Below the pieces are notes generated by a model, which worked only from the letters and a program-made list of their open reading frames with translations, ran no database searches and was not told the DNA's origin. Below, one piece after another: positions 26,431-35,559 of a stretch of 64,000 nt of DNA. The translations under genes and the position numbers were made by a program. The stretch's first letter is position 1. Each line of letters begins with the position of its first letter. The DNA comes from Arthrobacter sp. P2b (lineage in GTDB: Bacteria; Actinomycetota; Actinomycetes; Actinomycetales; Micrococcaceae), in NCBI RefSeq assembly GCF_900168295.1, contig NZ_FVZL01000001.1, forward strand, positions 455,946 to 519,945. The letters run 5' to 3'.

Positions 26431-27345
26431 ATGCTTGATGTCCGCAGGCTTCGGCTGCTCCGGGAATTAAGCATCCGCGGGACCCTTGCGGAGGTGGCGG
26501 ACGCACTGCAGTACAGCCCGTCGTCGGTATCGCAGCAGCTTGCCCTCCTGGAAAAGGAGGTGGGTGTGGAGCTGCTCCGGAAAACCGGCCGGCGGGTGCA
26601 GCTGACGCCGCAGGCTGAAGTCCTGGTGGCCCACACGGAGCAGCTGCTCCAGACGATGGAGCAGGCCGAGGCGGACCTGGCGGCGTCACTGACCACCGTC
26701 ACCGGAACCGTGCGGATCGCCGTGTTCCAGTCGGCAGCCCTGGCGCTGATGCCGGACACCCTCACACGGATGTCCACTACCTACCCCGAGGTCCGGATCG
26801 AGATGATTCAGCGCGAGCCCGAAACGGCGCTTCACGAGACGTGGGCACGGGACTTCGACCTGGTGATCGCCGAGCAGTACCCGGGACACGCCGCGCCGCG
26901 TTATCCGGAGCTGGACCGCGTACGCCTGACCAAGGATGCCATCCGGCTGGCAGTTCCCCCGGCGTCCGACGGCGGCCCGGCCATCCGTGGGCTGGCCGAC
27001 ACCGCGGAACTGGCCTGGGTCATGGAGCCGCGGGGTGCTGCGTCGCGCCACTGGGCGGAGCAGGCGTGCCGCAGTGCCGGTTTCGAACCGGACGTCCGCT
27101 TCGAAACCGCGGACCTGCAGGCCCAGATCCGGCTGATTGAGTCCGGCAACGCGGTGGCCCTGATGCCGGACCTGGTGTGGACCGGGCGCGGCACCTCTGC
27201 CCAGCTGCTGGAGCTTCCGGGCAAGCCGCACCGCACGGTTTTCACCTCGGTGCGCCGTTCAAGCGCGCAGCGGCCTGCCATCCTCGCAGCCCGCGAAACC
27301 CTGGCAGCGGCCGCGGCGGCCGTGGCGCGGGACGACGCCGCGTAA
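26431..27345 (+). CDS. LysR-family transcriptional regulator, candidate regulator of the permease and putA
   Basis: 304 aa; AAGGA lies 7 nt before the ATG. The N-terminal winged helix (MLDVRRLRLLRELSIRGTLA then YSPSSVSQQLALLEKEVGVE) is of the type whose first helix begins with LxxLxxLRELxxRG, seen in many actinobacterial LysR proteins. The effector domain starts near residue 90 (GTVRIAVFQSAALALMP). It is divergent from the APC permease, and the operator shared with putA overlaps its own -10. It therefore plausibly activates the permease and putA in response to an amino acid. Direct evidence is lacking. Confidence 0.88.
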   Translation: MLDVRRLRLLRELSIRGTLAEVADALQYSPSSVSQQLALLEKEVGVELLRKTGRRVQLTPQAEVLVAHTEQLLQTMEQAEADLAASLTTVTGTVRIAVFQSAALALMPDTLTRMSTTYPEVRIEMIQREPETALHETWARDFDLVIAEQYPGHAAPRYPELDRVRLTKDAIRLAVPPASDGGPAIRGLADTAELAWVMEPRGAASRHWAEQACRSAGFEPDVRFETADLQAQIRLIESGNAVALMPDLVWTGRGTSAQLLELPGKPHRTVFTSVRRSSAQRPAILAARETLAAAAAAVARDDAA

Positions 27346-27438
27346 CCACCCGCCGTCGTACGTTGTCTCCGGCGGGTCCTGCCAAGTGTTCCCTGCGTCA
27401 CTGCGGGGAAGCGGGGCCGGCGCTAGACTTGTGCCGTT

Positions 27439-27864
27439 ATGAATCGAACAATGTTCAAGTCCAAAATCCACCGGGCCACCGTCACGCACGCCGACCTGCA
27501 CTATGTAGGTTCGGTCACCGTTGACCTGGACCTGCTGGATGCTGCCGACATCCTTCCCGGTGAGCTCGTGTCCATTGTGGACGTCACCAACGGCGCCCGC
27601 CTGGAGACGTACACCATCGCGGGCGAGCGCGGCTCCGGCGTCATCGGCATCAACGGTGCAGCGGCGCACCTTATGCATGAGAACGACATTGTCATCCTGA
27701 TTACCTACGCACAGATGACCTCCGAGGAAGCCAAGGCGTACGAGCCCCGGGTGGTCCACGTGGACGAGAACAACAAGGTCATCCAGCTGGGCAACGACCC
27801 CGCGGAGGGGCTCACCCCCGGGATGATGCGTCCGCCGTTCGCCCTTAACAACGCCGCACTCTAA
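27439..27864 (+). CDS. panD: Aspartate 1-decarboxylase precursor
   Basis: 141 aa. Makes beta-alanine for pantothenate and CoA. The self-cleavage site is intact: Gly24-Ser25 in [19 protein letters not shown], which generates the pyruvoyl group on Ser25. The conserved NGARLETY and [19 protein letters not shown] segments are present. The C-terminus is extended like mycobacterial PanD (the region where pyrazinoic acid and CoA act in M. tuberculosis). A TAGACT -10 (27424-27429) lies 9 nt before the ATG with no ribosome site, so the mRNA may be leaderless or nearly so. Confidence 0.97.
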   Translation: MNRTMFKSKIHRATVTHADLHYVGSVTVDLDLLDAADILPGELVSIVDVTNGARLETYTIAGERGSGVIGINGAAAHLMHENDIVILITYAQMTSEEAKAYEPRVVHVDENNKVIQLGNDPAEGLTPGMMRPPFALNNAAL

Positions 27865-27916
27865 CCCGGAGCGTGAGCCCCGGTAGACAACTCCGCCGCG
27901 CCCGGCAGGTTGCCCC

Positions 27917-28843
27917 GTGCTAGGAGTGCTGGCGGGCTTCTTTGTGGTGTGGTGCATCATCCTGGTGGGCTGGTTTGTGGGCCGGCGGAAAATCCTCGGA
28001 GACAACGCCCGCCAGGTCCTTAGCTCCCTCACTTTCTTCGTTGCCAGCCCGGCGCTGCTCTTCGAAACGCTGAGCAAGGCCCGCCTGCAGGAAGTCTTCG
28101 CGGAACCACTGCTGGTGACGGCGGTGGCCGCCATGGCCACCGCCGTCATCTTTTTTACCCTCGCCAAGTTCTGGCTGAAACGCTCACTGCCCGAATCCCT
28201 GATGTCCTCCATGGCGGCGTCGCTGGCCAACTCGGCGAACCTCGGCATCCCCATCGCCGTCTACGTCCTGGGCGATGCCAGCTATGTGGCCCCGCTGCTG
28301 ATTTTCCAGCTCGCCTTCTTCACCCCGCTGTTCCTGATGATCCTGGATTCGAGCACAAGCTCGCACCGCACCACTCCCCTCAGTTTTATCGTGATGATCC
28401 TGCGGAACCCCATGATCGTGGGTTCGGCGCTGGGCCTGGTGGTTGCCGGGACCGGCTTCCAGGTTCCGGCGCTGGTCATGGAACCCATCCACCTGATCGG
28501 CGGGGCCGCGATCCCCGCGATGCTGATCGCGTTCGGGATGAGCCTTAACGGCAGCCGGCCACTGCAGGCCGCGGCGGCCCGGCGCGTGGACACCCTGCTC
28601 GCGAGCGGCTTCAAGCTGGCCGTCCAGCCGGCACTGGCGTACCTTTTCGCCCGGTTTGCCCTGGGGATGGACGGCCATGCCCTGTTCGCGGTGGTGGTGA
28701 CCTCGGCGCTGCCAACCGCGCAGAACGTCTTCGTGGCCGCCAGCCGTTACAAGACCGGACTTACAGTGGCAAAGGACACCGTCCTGATTACCACCATCGT
28801 GGCTGTGCCTGCGATGATCGGCGTCGCGCTGCTGCTCACGTAG
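27917..28843 (+). CDS. AEC-family (auxin efflux carrier-like) transporter
   Basis: 308 aa from a GTG at 27917, ten helices of the membrane-transport protein family PF03547. Typical elements are IILVGWFVGRRKIL near the N-terminus and SLANSANLGIPIAVYVLGD near residue 101. Bacterial members carry malate, malonate and other small organic acids. It follows panD in the same direction with 52 nt between them and may be cotranscribed. The substrate is not predictable. Confidence 0.82.
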   Translation: MLGVLAGFFVVWCIILVGWFVGRRKILGDNARQVLSSLTFFVASPALLFETLSKARLQEVFAEPLLVTAVAAMATAVIFFTLAKFWLKRSLPESLMSSMAASLANSANLGIPIAVYVLGDASYVAPLLIFQLAFFTPLFLMILDSSTSSHRTTPLSFIVMILRNPMIVGSALGLVVAGTGFQVPALVMEPIHLIGGAAIPAMLIAFGMSLNGSRPLQAAAARRVDTLLASGFKLAVQPALAYLFARFALGMDGHALFAVVVTSALPTAQNVFVAASRYKTGLTVAKDTVLITTIVAVPAMIGVALLLT

Positions 28844-28889
28844 GAACGCACCGACTGCACAACCAGACCGAGAGAGCAATTGGAGAACC

Positions 28890-30020
28890 ATGCACACCAT
28901 CCTTGACACTGTGGTGATCGGCGGCGGGGCCATGGGCTCGGCTGCCGCGTGGGCGCTCTCGCGCCGGGGCCGCCACGTGACGCTGGTGGATCAGTTCGGC
29001 CCGGGGCACCGGATCGGCGCTTCGCACGGCACCACCCGGAACCTGAACCCCGGCTACCACCGCCCGGAGTACGTGGCCATGCTGGCCGAAGGGCTGGCCC
29101 TGTGGGACGAACTGGAGCAGGACAGCGGCGAGAAGCTGCTCACCCGCACTGGCATTGTGAACCACGGCCCCGAGCCGATGCTTCCCGACGTCGCTGCCGC
29201 GCTGACTCGGGCCGGCATCCGCGCGGAGTTCCTTCGCCCGGCCGAGGCGGCGGAGCGGTGGGGCGGCATCCGGTTCGACCAGCAGGTGCTGCACATGCCC
29301 GACGGCGGCCAGCTCAATCCGGAGGCTGCGCTGCCCGCCTTCCAGCGGCTTGCCGTCGCCCGCGGCGCCGATATCAGGCACCACACCAAGGTGGTGGACT
29401 TCGAGGTGATGGACGACGGCGTCCGGCTGGGTTTCGAGACCGCAGCGGGCACCGAGGTGGTCACCGCGGCCCAGGTGGTGGTGACGGCGGGCGGCTGGAC
29501 CGAAAAGCTTTTGGGTGCCGCTGGCAATGGGAAGCTGCGGGTCCCGAAGCTCACCGTCACGCAGGAACAGCCCGCGCACTTCCGGATCACCGACGGGCAG
29601 GCCGTGTGGCCCGGGTTCAACCACTACCCCGGTACCGGCGGGGACTACCAGGGCTGGTACTCCCCGGTGTACGGAATGCATACCCCGGGCGAAGGGATCA
29701 AGGCCGGGTGGCACGGCGTGGGGCCCGTGGTGGACCCGGACCGGCGGTCCTTCCAGCCCGAACCCAGGCAGCTCGCTGCGCTGCAGGACTATGCCCGGAC
29801 CTGGCTGCCGGGAGTGGATGCCGATTCCTTCGAGGCGATCAGCTGCACCTACACCACTACCCCGGACGAGGACTTCATCCTGGACCGGATCGGACCAGTG
29901 GTGATCGGCGCCGGTTTCTCCGGGCACGGCTTCAAGTTCACGCCGGTGGTGGGCCGGATCCTTGCCGACCTTGCCACCGGCACCCGCCCGGCGCCGGAGA
30001 TCTTCCGCGCCTCCCGGTAA
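28890..30020 (+). CDS. FAD-dependent amine oxidase, monomeric sarcosine oxidase / N-methyltryptophan oxidase-like
   Basis: 376 aa, cytoplasmic. The N-terminal FAD motif is VVIGGGAMGSAAAWALSRRG (residues 8-27). The residue that binds FAD covalently in monomeric sarcosine oxidase is present: Cys319 in ISCTYTTTPDEDFILDRIG. The second FAD contact GAGFSGHGFKFTPVVG follows. Such enzymes oxidise N-methylated amino acids and release formaldehyde and peroxide. It is preceded by the AEC transporter (46 nt), which could supply the substrate. Which N-methyl compound is used cannot be told. Confidence 0.87.
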   Translation: MHTILDTVVIGGGAMGSAAAWALSRRGRHVTLVDQFGPGHRIGASHGTTRNLNPGYHRPEYVAMLAEGLALWDELEQDSGEKLLTRTGIVNHGPEPMLPDVAAALTRAGIRAEFLRPAEAAERWGGIRFDQQVLHMPDGGQLNPEAALPAFQRLAVARGADIRHHTKVVDFEVMDDGVRLGFETAAGTEVVTAAQVVVTAGGWTEKLLGAAGNGKLRVPKLTVTQEQPAHFRITDGQAVWPGFNHYPGTGGDYQGWYSPVYGMHTPGEGIKAGWHGVGPVVDPDRRSFQPEPRQLAALQDYARTWLPGVDADSFEAISCTYTTTPDEDFILDRIGPVVIGAGFSGHGFKFTPVVGRILADLATGTRPAPEIFRASR

Positions 30021-30029
30021 GCACTGCCG

Positions 30030-31493
30030 CTATTGGGTGCTGTCCTCCGCATCGGCGAGGACCTGGTCCGGCCCCTTCCCTCCGCTGGTGCCGGCGCGGA
30101 CAGCGGGCATGGCCAGGACCGCGGCGACGGTGACCAGACCGGCCACCAGCGCGGCCAGGAAGACGGCACCGGAAGCGGCCACCACCGCCTGCCCGCTGCT
30201 GTCCCCGCCCGGGGTTCCCGCGTAGATTGCGTTGGCCACGGCGCCGAACACCGCCACGCCCAGGGCGCTGCCGATGGACCGGGCGAACATGTTGGTGCTG
30301 GTGACCACGCCGCGCTCATTCCAGGGAACGCTGGACTGGGCGGCGATCAGGGTGGGGGTGGCCACCAGCCCCAGCCCGAGTCCCACCACGAAGCAGCTGC
30401 CGGCCACGGACGCCACGTTGGGTACGGCTGCCGTCAGGGCCAGGACCAGGAGTCCCGCCACCGTCACGGAAACGCCGATGAGGGCCGTGGCCTTGAAGCC
30501 GATCCGCAGGTACAGCCGGCCGGCCTGCGAGGCGCTGATCGGCCAGCCGACGGTCAGCGCGGCCAGGGCCAGCCCGGCCACCAGGGGTGAGCTGGACAAT
30601 GCCCCTTCCAGGAAGGTGGGCACGAAGGAGGTCAGCCCGATCAGCACCGCCCCAACTCCGAAGGACACCATGGCGGTGGTGCCAAGAAGGCGGCGGGACA
30701 CCACCCAGGACGGCAGGACGGGCTCGGCCGCCCGCCGCTCCACCAGGAGGAAGAGGGCCAGGAGCACGCCGCCCACCGCGAAGACGCCCATGCTGGCGGG
30801 TGAGTTCCACTCCCATGCCTGGCCGCCCTGGAGGGCGCCAAGGATCAGCAGTCCCAGGGAAACTGCCAGCAGCGCCGCCCCGGCGAAGTCCACCCGGTGC
30901 TTGGCCCGGTCCACGTTCTCGTGCAGGGTCCGGAGCAGCATCCATCCTGCCAGCAGGCACAGGGGGACGTTGACCAGGAAAATCCCGCGCCACAGGCCCA
31001 GGGACGCAAAGATTCCGCCGAGGCTTGGCCCCACCACGGAGGACACGGCCCACATGCTGGCGAGGTAGCCCTGCACCTTGGCGCGTTCCTCCAGGGAATA
31101 GATGTCGCCGGCGATCGTGATGGACACCGGCAGCACCGCGCCGGCGCCGAGCCCCTGCAGGGCCCGGAACGCGATCAGCGAGGGCATGCTCCAGGCGAGG
31201 CCGCACAGGACGGAGCCGAGCAGGAACAGTCCGATGCCGGCCAGGATGATGGGCTTGCGGCCGGCCATGTCGGACAGCTTGCCGTAGATGGGCACGGAGA
31301 CGGCCTGGGCCAGCAGGTAGGCCGAGAAGAGCCAGGGGAATGACGAAAACCCGCCCACGTCCCGCACGATTGACGGGACGGCGGTGGCCACGATGGTGGA
31401 GTCAATTGCGACGAGCCCCGTGGCCAGCATGAGGGCGATGAGGATGGGCCCGCGTTCGGAGCGGAATCCTACGCCCTGGGATGTGGTTGTCAT
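30030..31493 (-). CDS. MFS drug exporter, DHA2 (EmrB/QacA) family
   Basis: 487 aa from the ATG at 31493 (AGGAAA about 8 nt upstream). About 14 helices. Signatures: LATGLVAIDSTIVATAVPSI in helix 1 with the D-x-T-I-V-x-x-A-L/V-P pattern of DHA2, and GKLSDMAGRKPIILAGI in loop 2-3. Proton-driven efflux of toxic compounds is the usual role. No adjacent TetR or MarR regulator is present. It converges on the sarcosine-oxidase-like gene with 9 nt between the stops. Confidence 0.88.
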   Translation of the reverse strand: MTTTSQGVGFRSERGPILIALMLATGLVAIDSTIVATAVPSIVRDVGGFSSFPWLFSAYLLAQAVSVPIYGKLSDMAGRKPIILAGIGLFLLGSVLCGLAWSMPSLIAFRALQGLGAGAVLPVSITIAGDIYSLEERAKVQGYLASMWAVSSVVGPSLGGIFASLGLWRGIFLVNVPLCLLAGWMLLRTLHENVDRAKHRVDFAGAALLAVSLGLLILGALQGGQAWEWNSPASMGVFAVGGVLLALFLLVERRAAEPVLPSWVVSRRLLGTTAMVSFGVGAVLIGLTSFVPTFLEGALSSSPLVAGLALAALTVGWPISASQAGRLYLRIGFKATALIGVSVTVAGLLVLALTAAVPNVASVAGSCFVVGLGLGLVATPTLIAAQSSVPWNERGVVTSTNMFARSIGSALGVAVFGAVANAIYAGTPGGDSSGQAVVAASGAVFLAALVAGLVTVAAVLAMPAVRAGTSGGKGPDQVLADAEDSTQ

Positions 31494-31582
31494 GGTGGGT
31501 TTCCTGCCTTGGTCTCCGTTGCCGGAACCGTCCGCTGCAGGCACCCGGAACTTCCACTCTAGGCAGCAATCAGGACAAGCGG

Positions 31583-34213
31583 CTACCTTCTGCCCTGCAG
31601 GGCGTCCAGGAGGCGCGCACACCGGATGAAACCGAGGTGGGAGTACGCCTGCGGGTGGTTCCCCAGGTGGGTCTCGGTGCCGGGATCGTATTCTTCGGGC
31701 AGCAGGCCGGTTGGCCCGAAGAGGTTCACCAGCTGGTCGAAAAGGTCCCAGGCCTCCTCAACCCGCCCCACCGCAACGTACGCCTCAATCAGCCAGGTGG
31801 TGCAGATGTGGAACCCACCCTCCAGCCCCGGCAGGCCGTCGTCGTACCTGTAGCGGAACACGGTGGGACCCACCCGCAGTTCCCGTTCCACGGCCGTGAC
31901 CGTATCCAGGAAGCGCTGGTCCGAGACGTCCAGCAGGCCTGACAGCCCGATGTGCAGGACGGCGGCGTCCAGATCGGGGCTGTCATAGGCAACGGTGTAG
32001 GAGGATGCTGTCTCGTCCCAGCCTTCACGCAGCACCTCGTTCCGGATGGCTGTGGCAGTGGCTTCCCAGGAGGGGTCGGGGGTGCGGCCGTGCCGGGCGG
32101 CGGTCTGCAGCGCCCGGTCGAGGGTCACCCAGCACATCACCTTGGTGTACACGTGATGCCGGGGAGCCCGCCGTGCCTCCCAGATGCCGTGGTCGGGTTC
32201 GTGCCAGCGGGCCAGCACCGCGGAAGCCATCTGGACCATCAGCTCCCAGTGGCCGTCGGTCAGCGCCAATTCCTTTTCGCTCAGGGCATGGATCAGTTCC
32301 GCGATGGGGCCGAACACGTCCAGCTGGACCTGGTGGTCCGCGGCGTTGCCGATCCGGACCGGCCGGGAGCCGGCATAGCCGGGGAGACTGTCGATGACCG
32401 CTTCGGTTGAAAGCGGCGCGCCCGTCACGGAGTAGAGGGGATGCAGCCATTCCGGGCCGGGGGCGTGCTCGAGGATCCGGCCCAGCCAATCCAGGAAACC
32501 GGCTGCTTCCTGCGTGGAGCCAAGGTCCACCAGCGCGTTGACGGTCATGGACCCATCCCGCAGCCAGCAGTACCGGTAGTCCCAGTTGCGGGTGCCGCCG
32601 ATCCCTTCGGGCAGCGACGTTGTGGGCGCGGCCAGCACGGCGCCGGTGGGTTCGTGGACCAGCGCCCGGAGCACCAGGGCGGACCGGCGCACCAGGGAGG
32701 GCTTGACGCCGGGCAGGTCCAGGCTCTGCACCCAGCTCCGCGAGTGGAGTGCCACGCCCGCCCGCCGGTCCGTTTCGCCGCCGGGATCTGCGGGCTGGTG
32801 TTCGGTGTCGCCGCACCGCAGGTTGAGCACCACTGGACCGTCCTGCAGGTTGACAGCGGCCGTGGCCGTGGCGTGCCGGCCGTCCGAGGTGATGGCGAAC
32901 TTCACGCCCGGGGCGTAGAGGACAATGGGGTCCGAGGTCCCCGCAACATGCAGTTCGTCGCCGCGGGCCTCCATGCTGAACGGCGCATTGGCGTAGTCGG
33001 GGCGGGGGGCGAAGACGATCCGGGCCGCACCGCTTCCGGACAGGACCCGCACCAGGCTGGTGATGCCTTCCGGGGCAGGTTCAAGGTAGTCCGTGACCGT
33101 GACGTCCGCCCAGCGGGTCTCCACGATCATGGTGCTGTCCACATAGCGCTGGCCCAGCACCTGGGAGGCCTTGACGGGCTCGATGGAGAAGTGCCCTGCC
33201 GCGTCGCCGCCGAGGATGTGGGCAAAGAGTGATCCGGAGTCCGGGAGCGGATGGCTCATCCAGCAGATCCTGGCGTCCGGGGTGACAAGGGCCGTGGAGG
33301 ATCCGTTGCCGATCATGGAGTGCCGCTCAAGCCCCACGGCGTCCTCGCCGAACAGCCACGCCCGGCGCAGTTCGAACAGGATGGCCAGGACCCGGGCAAA
33401 GCACTCCGGGTCGCGGAGCCGGTGCGCGGCGCGGGTCTCCCCCGTGCCCACCCGGAGGCCCATGTCCGGCCCGCGGAGGGTGGCGATGGCCAGCTCGTCG
33501 CTGTAGGCGTCACCGGCGTACATGGCAGCGCTGGCGCCGAGCCGCGACCGGAGGTTTTCCAGCGCCTCGGCCTTCGCCGGTTCCACGACGGAAAGGTCCA
33601 GGACCGACCCGTCCACGATGAAGAACAGCCCGTGGCTGCGGGCTATCTCCCGGGCGGTTTCGGTGACGGCCGCGACGACGTCCGCGGTGGCAGGCCGGGT
33701 GTGGACCGAAACGGCCACAGGCTTGCGCTCAATCCAGATGCCCTTGTGGAAGCCCACAGCCTCAGTGAGGGCTGCGTTGACTTTGTGCAGGACCGCTTCG
33801 GTGGCCAGCGGCTGGACATGCGCGAACTGCATGTCCGGCTCGGCACCGTGCGAGCCGATGAGGTGCACTTCCGCGGGCAGGCGGGATACGGCAGCCAGGT
33901 CACGAAGCGAACGGCCGGAGATGACGGCGGCATGGGTGTTGGGCAGCGCCGCCAGTGCGCGCAGGGCGATGGCAGCGCTCCCCAAAGGGAGGGTTTCCGT
34001 GGAGATCCCCTCGGCATCGCAGAGCGTCCCGCCGTAATTGCATGCAACCAGAAGCCCCGGAACCCGGGCCAGGACCTTGAGTTCCGACAGCAGGGTGGGA
34101 GTCAGCCCGTCGCCGGCCGCGTCAGACTGGATGAAGGAACGGAGCAGCCCCAGCGGGAGGGACCTGGTAAGCAGCGCGGAATCCGCCACGCTTTGGTTCA
34201 GCGGCATCGCCAT
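31583..34213 (-). CDS. Fusion of a degenerate OtsB-like HAD domain and a GH15 glycosidase
   Basis: 876 aa from the ATG at 34213. Residues about 45-280 are a trehalose-6-phosphatase (OtsB) HAD domain; about 300-876 are a GH15 glucoamylase/trehalase-like domain. The GH15 part looks intact: TPDARICWMSHPLPDSGSLF at its start, GGTRNWDYRYCWLRDG mid-way, and LLPEEYDPGTETHLGNHPQA near the end. The HAD part does not: motif I reads CNYGGTL where DxDGTL is required (Asn59 and Gly61 replace both aspartates), and motif IV is GDAYSDE instead of GDDxTDE. SGRS (99-102) and Lys214 remain. Phosphatase activity is therefore unlikely; hydrolysis of trehalose or another alpha-glucoside is plausible. Confidence 0.85.
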   Translation of the reverse strand: MAMPLNQSVADSALLTRSLPLGLLRSFIQSDAAGDGLTPTLLSELKVLARVPGLLVACNYGGTLCDAEGISTETLPLGSAAIALRALAALPNTHAAVISGRSLRDLAAVSRLPAEVHLIGSHGAEPDMQFAHVQPLATEAVLHKVNAALTEAVGFHKGIWIERKPVAVSVHTRPATADVVAAVTETAREIARSHGLFFIVDGSVLDLSVVEPAKAEALENLRSRLGASAAMYAGDAYSDELAIATLRGPDMGLRVGTGETRAAHRLRDPECFARVLAILFELRRAWLFGEDAVGLERHSMIGNGSSTALVTPDARICWMSHPLPDSGSLFAHILGGDAAGHFSIEPVKASQVLGQRYVDSTMIVETRWADVTVTDYLEPAPEGITSLVRVLSGSGAARIVFAPRPDYANAPFSMEARGDELHVAGTSDPIVLYAPGVKFAITSDGRHATATAAVNLQDGPVVLNLRCGDTEHQPADPGGETDRRAGVALHSRSWVQSLDLPGVKPSLVRRSALVLRALVHEPTGAVLAAPTTSLPEGIGGTRNWDYRYCWLRDGSMTVNALVDLGSTQEAAGFLDWLGRILEHAPGPEWLHPLYSVTGAPLSTEAVIDSLPGYAGSRPVRIGNAADHQVQLDVFGPIAELIHALSEKELALTDGHWELMVQMASAVLARWHEPDHGIWEARRAPRHHVYTKVMCWVTLDRALQTAARHGRTPDPSWEATATAIRNEVLREGWDETASSYTVAYDSPDLDAAVLHIGLSGLLDVSDQRFLDTVTAVERELRVGPTVFRYRYDDGLPGLEGGFHICTTWLIEAYVAVGRVEEAWDLFDQLVNLFGPTGLLPEEYDPGTETHLGNHPQAYSHLGFIRCARLLDALQGRR

Positions 34214-34366
34214 TCGTGCACCCCTTAGGCAGGACGCACCCGGTAAGGCAGCCGCGGGATGGCCCGCGGCGATCGGGTGGTGCCCCTCCCCGGAGGTCCG
34301 CCGGAACTCCGGAGGGGACATCCCTCATGGTCCGCCCGGCCGGTTTCCGCCGAAAGTCCCCACCAT

Positions 34367-34401
34367 TGCGTATGTGTAAAAGCACTGCGTATGTGGAAAA
34401 G
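34367..34401. repeat. Pair of 16-bp direct repeats upstream of the OtsB-GH15 gene
   Basis: TGCGTATGTGTAAAAG (34367-34382) and TGCGTATGTGGAAAAG (34386-34401) differ at one base and are 19 bp apart start to start, about 155-190 bp upstream of the start at 34213. They could be tandem binding sites. No function is known. Confidence 0.6.
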
Positions 34402-34426
34402 TCCGGCGGCGGGTGGCCGCCCCCAG

Positions 34427-35416
34427 CTACACCCGGGCCAGGCCGGCCGCCTGGGCAAGCAGCTCGACGGACCGCAACCGGGCCTCGGTGCCGGTGCTTT
34501 GGTGGGCCACGATGAGTTCGTCGGCGTCGGCGTGCCGGCCGAAGCTGTCAAGATACTCCATCACGGCGTCGGGCGTGCCCACCGCCGAATAGGTCATCAT
34601 CTGGGAGACGTGCTGGCCCTGCGGTGAGTCGAGGATCATGTCCGCTTCGTCGTCGGTGAACTCCCGCCCGCCGCCGAAGAACAGGGAGACCCTTGCGCGC
34701 TTGGTCTCCTGCAGCATGGCCTGCGCTTCAGAGGCGGAATCAGCGGCAATAACATTCACGCCGGCAATCACGTGCGGCGCATCCAGCTGGGCGGAGGGCT
34801 TGAATTCCCGGCGGTAGATGGCCACGGCATCCTGCAGCGCGTTGGGCGCAAAGTGCGAAGCGAAGGCGTAGGGAAGTCCCAGCTGGGCGGCCAGCCGTGC
34901 GCCGAACAGGGATGAGCCCAGGATGTAGAGCGGCACGTTGGTGCCCTTGCCCGGGGTGGCTTCCACACCCTGGATGCGGGTGGGGCCGGTGAGGTAGCCC
35001 TGGAGCTCCAGGACGTCCTGCGGAAAGCTGTCCGCGGACATCGGGTCCCGCCGCAGCGCACGCATGGTGTTCTGGTCGCTGCCGGGTGCGCGGCCCAAGC
35101 CGAGGTCGATGCGCCCCGGGTGCAGGGTTTCCAGGGTGCCGAACTGTTCGGCGATGGTCAGCGGCGAGTGGTTGGGCAGCATGATGCCGCCGGCGCCCAG
35201 CCGGATGCTTTCCGTGTGCGCGGCCACGTGGGCGATCAGCACGCTGGTGGCTGACGAGGCGATGGAGGACATGTTGTGGTGCTCGGCGTACCAGATCCGC
35301 CGGTACCCCAGCCGCTCGGCGCTTTGCGCCATGGCCACGCTGCCTGCGAAACTCTCCGCCGCCGTCTGGCCTTTGCCGATGGTTGCCAGGTCAAGGATGG
35401 AAAGCGGAAGAGTCAC
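34427..35416 (-). CDS. LLM-class flavin-dependent oxidoreductase (YhbW-like)
   Basis: 329 aa. Bacterial-luciferase-like TIM barrel with the group pattern [18 protein letters not shown] at the N-terminus, [16 protein letters not shown], and [17 protein letters not shown], which in this family contacts FMN. It belongs to the widespread MsnO8/YhbW branch, whose substrates are mostly unknown. It stands alone between the OtsB-GH15 gene and the coiled-coil gene. Confidence 0.88.
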   Translation of the reverse strand: MTLPLSILDLATIGKGQTAAESFAGSVAMAQSAERLGYRRIWYAEHHNMSSIASSATSVLIAHVAAHTESIRLGAGGIMLPNHSPLTIAEQFGTLETLHPGRIDLGLGRAPGSDQNTMRALRRDPMSADSFPQDVLELQGYLTGPTRIQGVEATPGKGTNVPLYILGSSLFGARLAAQLGLPYAFASHFAPNALQDAVAIYRREFKPSAQLDAPHVIAGVNVIAADSASEAQAMLQETKRARVSLFFGGGREFTDDEADMILDSPQGQHVSQMMTYSAVGTPDAVMEYLDSFGRHADADELIVAHQSTGTEARLRSVELLAQAAGLARV

Positions 35417-35559
35417 GTGAGGTGCCGGCCTTTCGAAGCGTTGCGTAGTTTTGCCCGCCGGGTCACGACGGGCACGAAAGGCATAACGACGGCGAGGCCC
35501 CGCTTATTTCGAACGGGCGAAAGACTTCCGGGACTACCTGGCCAAAAGGAATCACGCCA

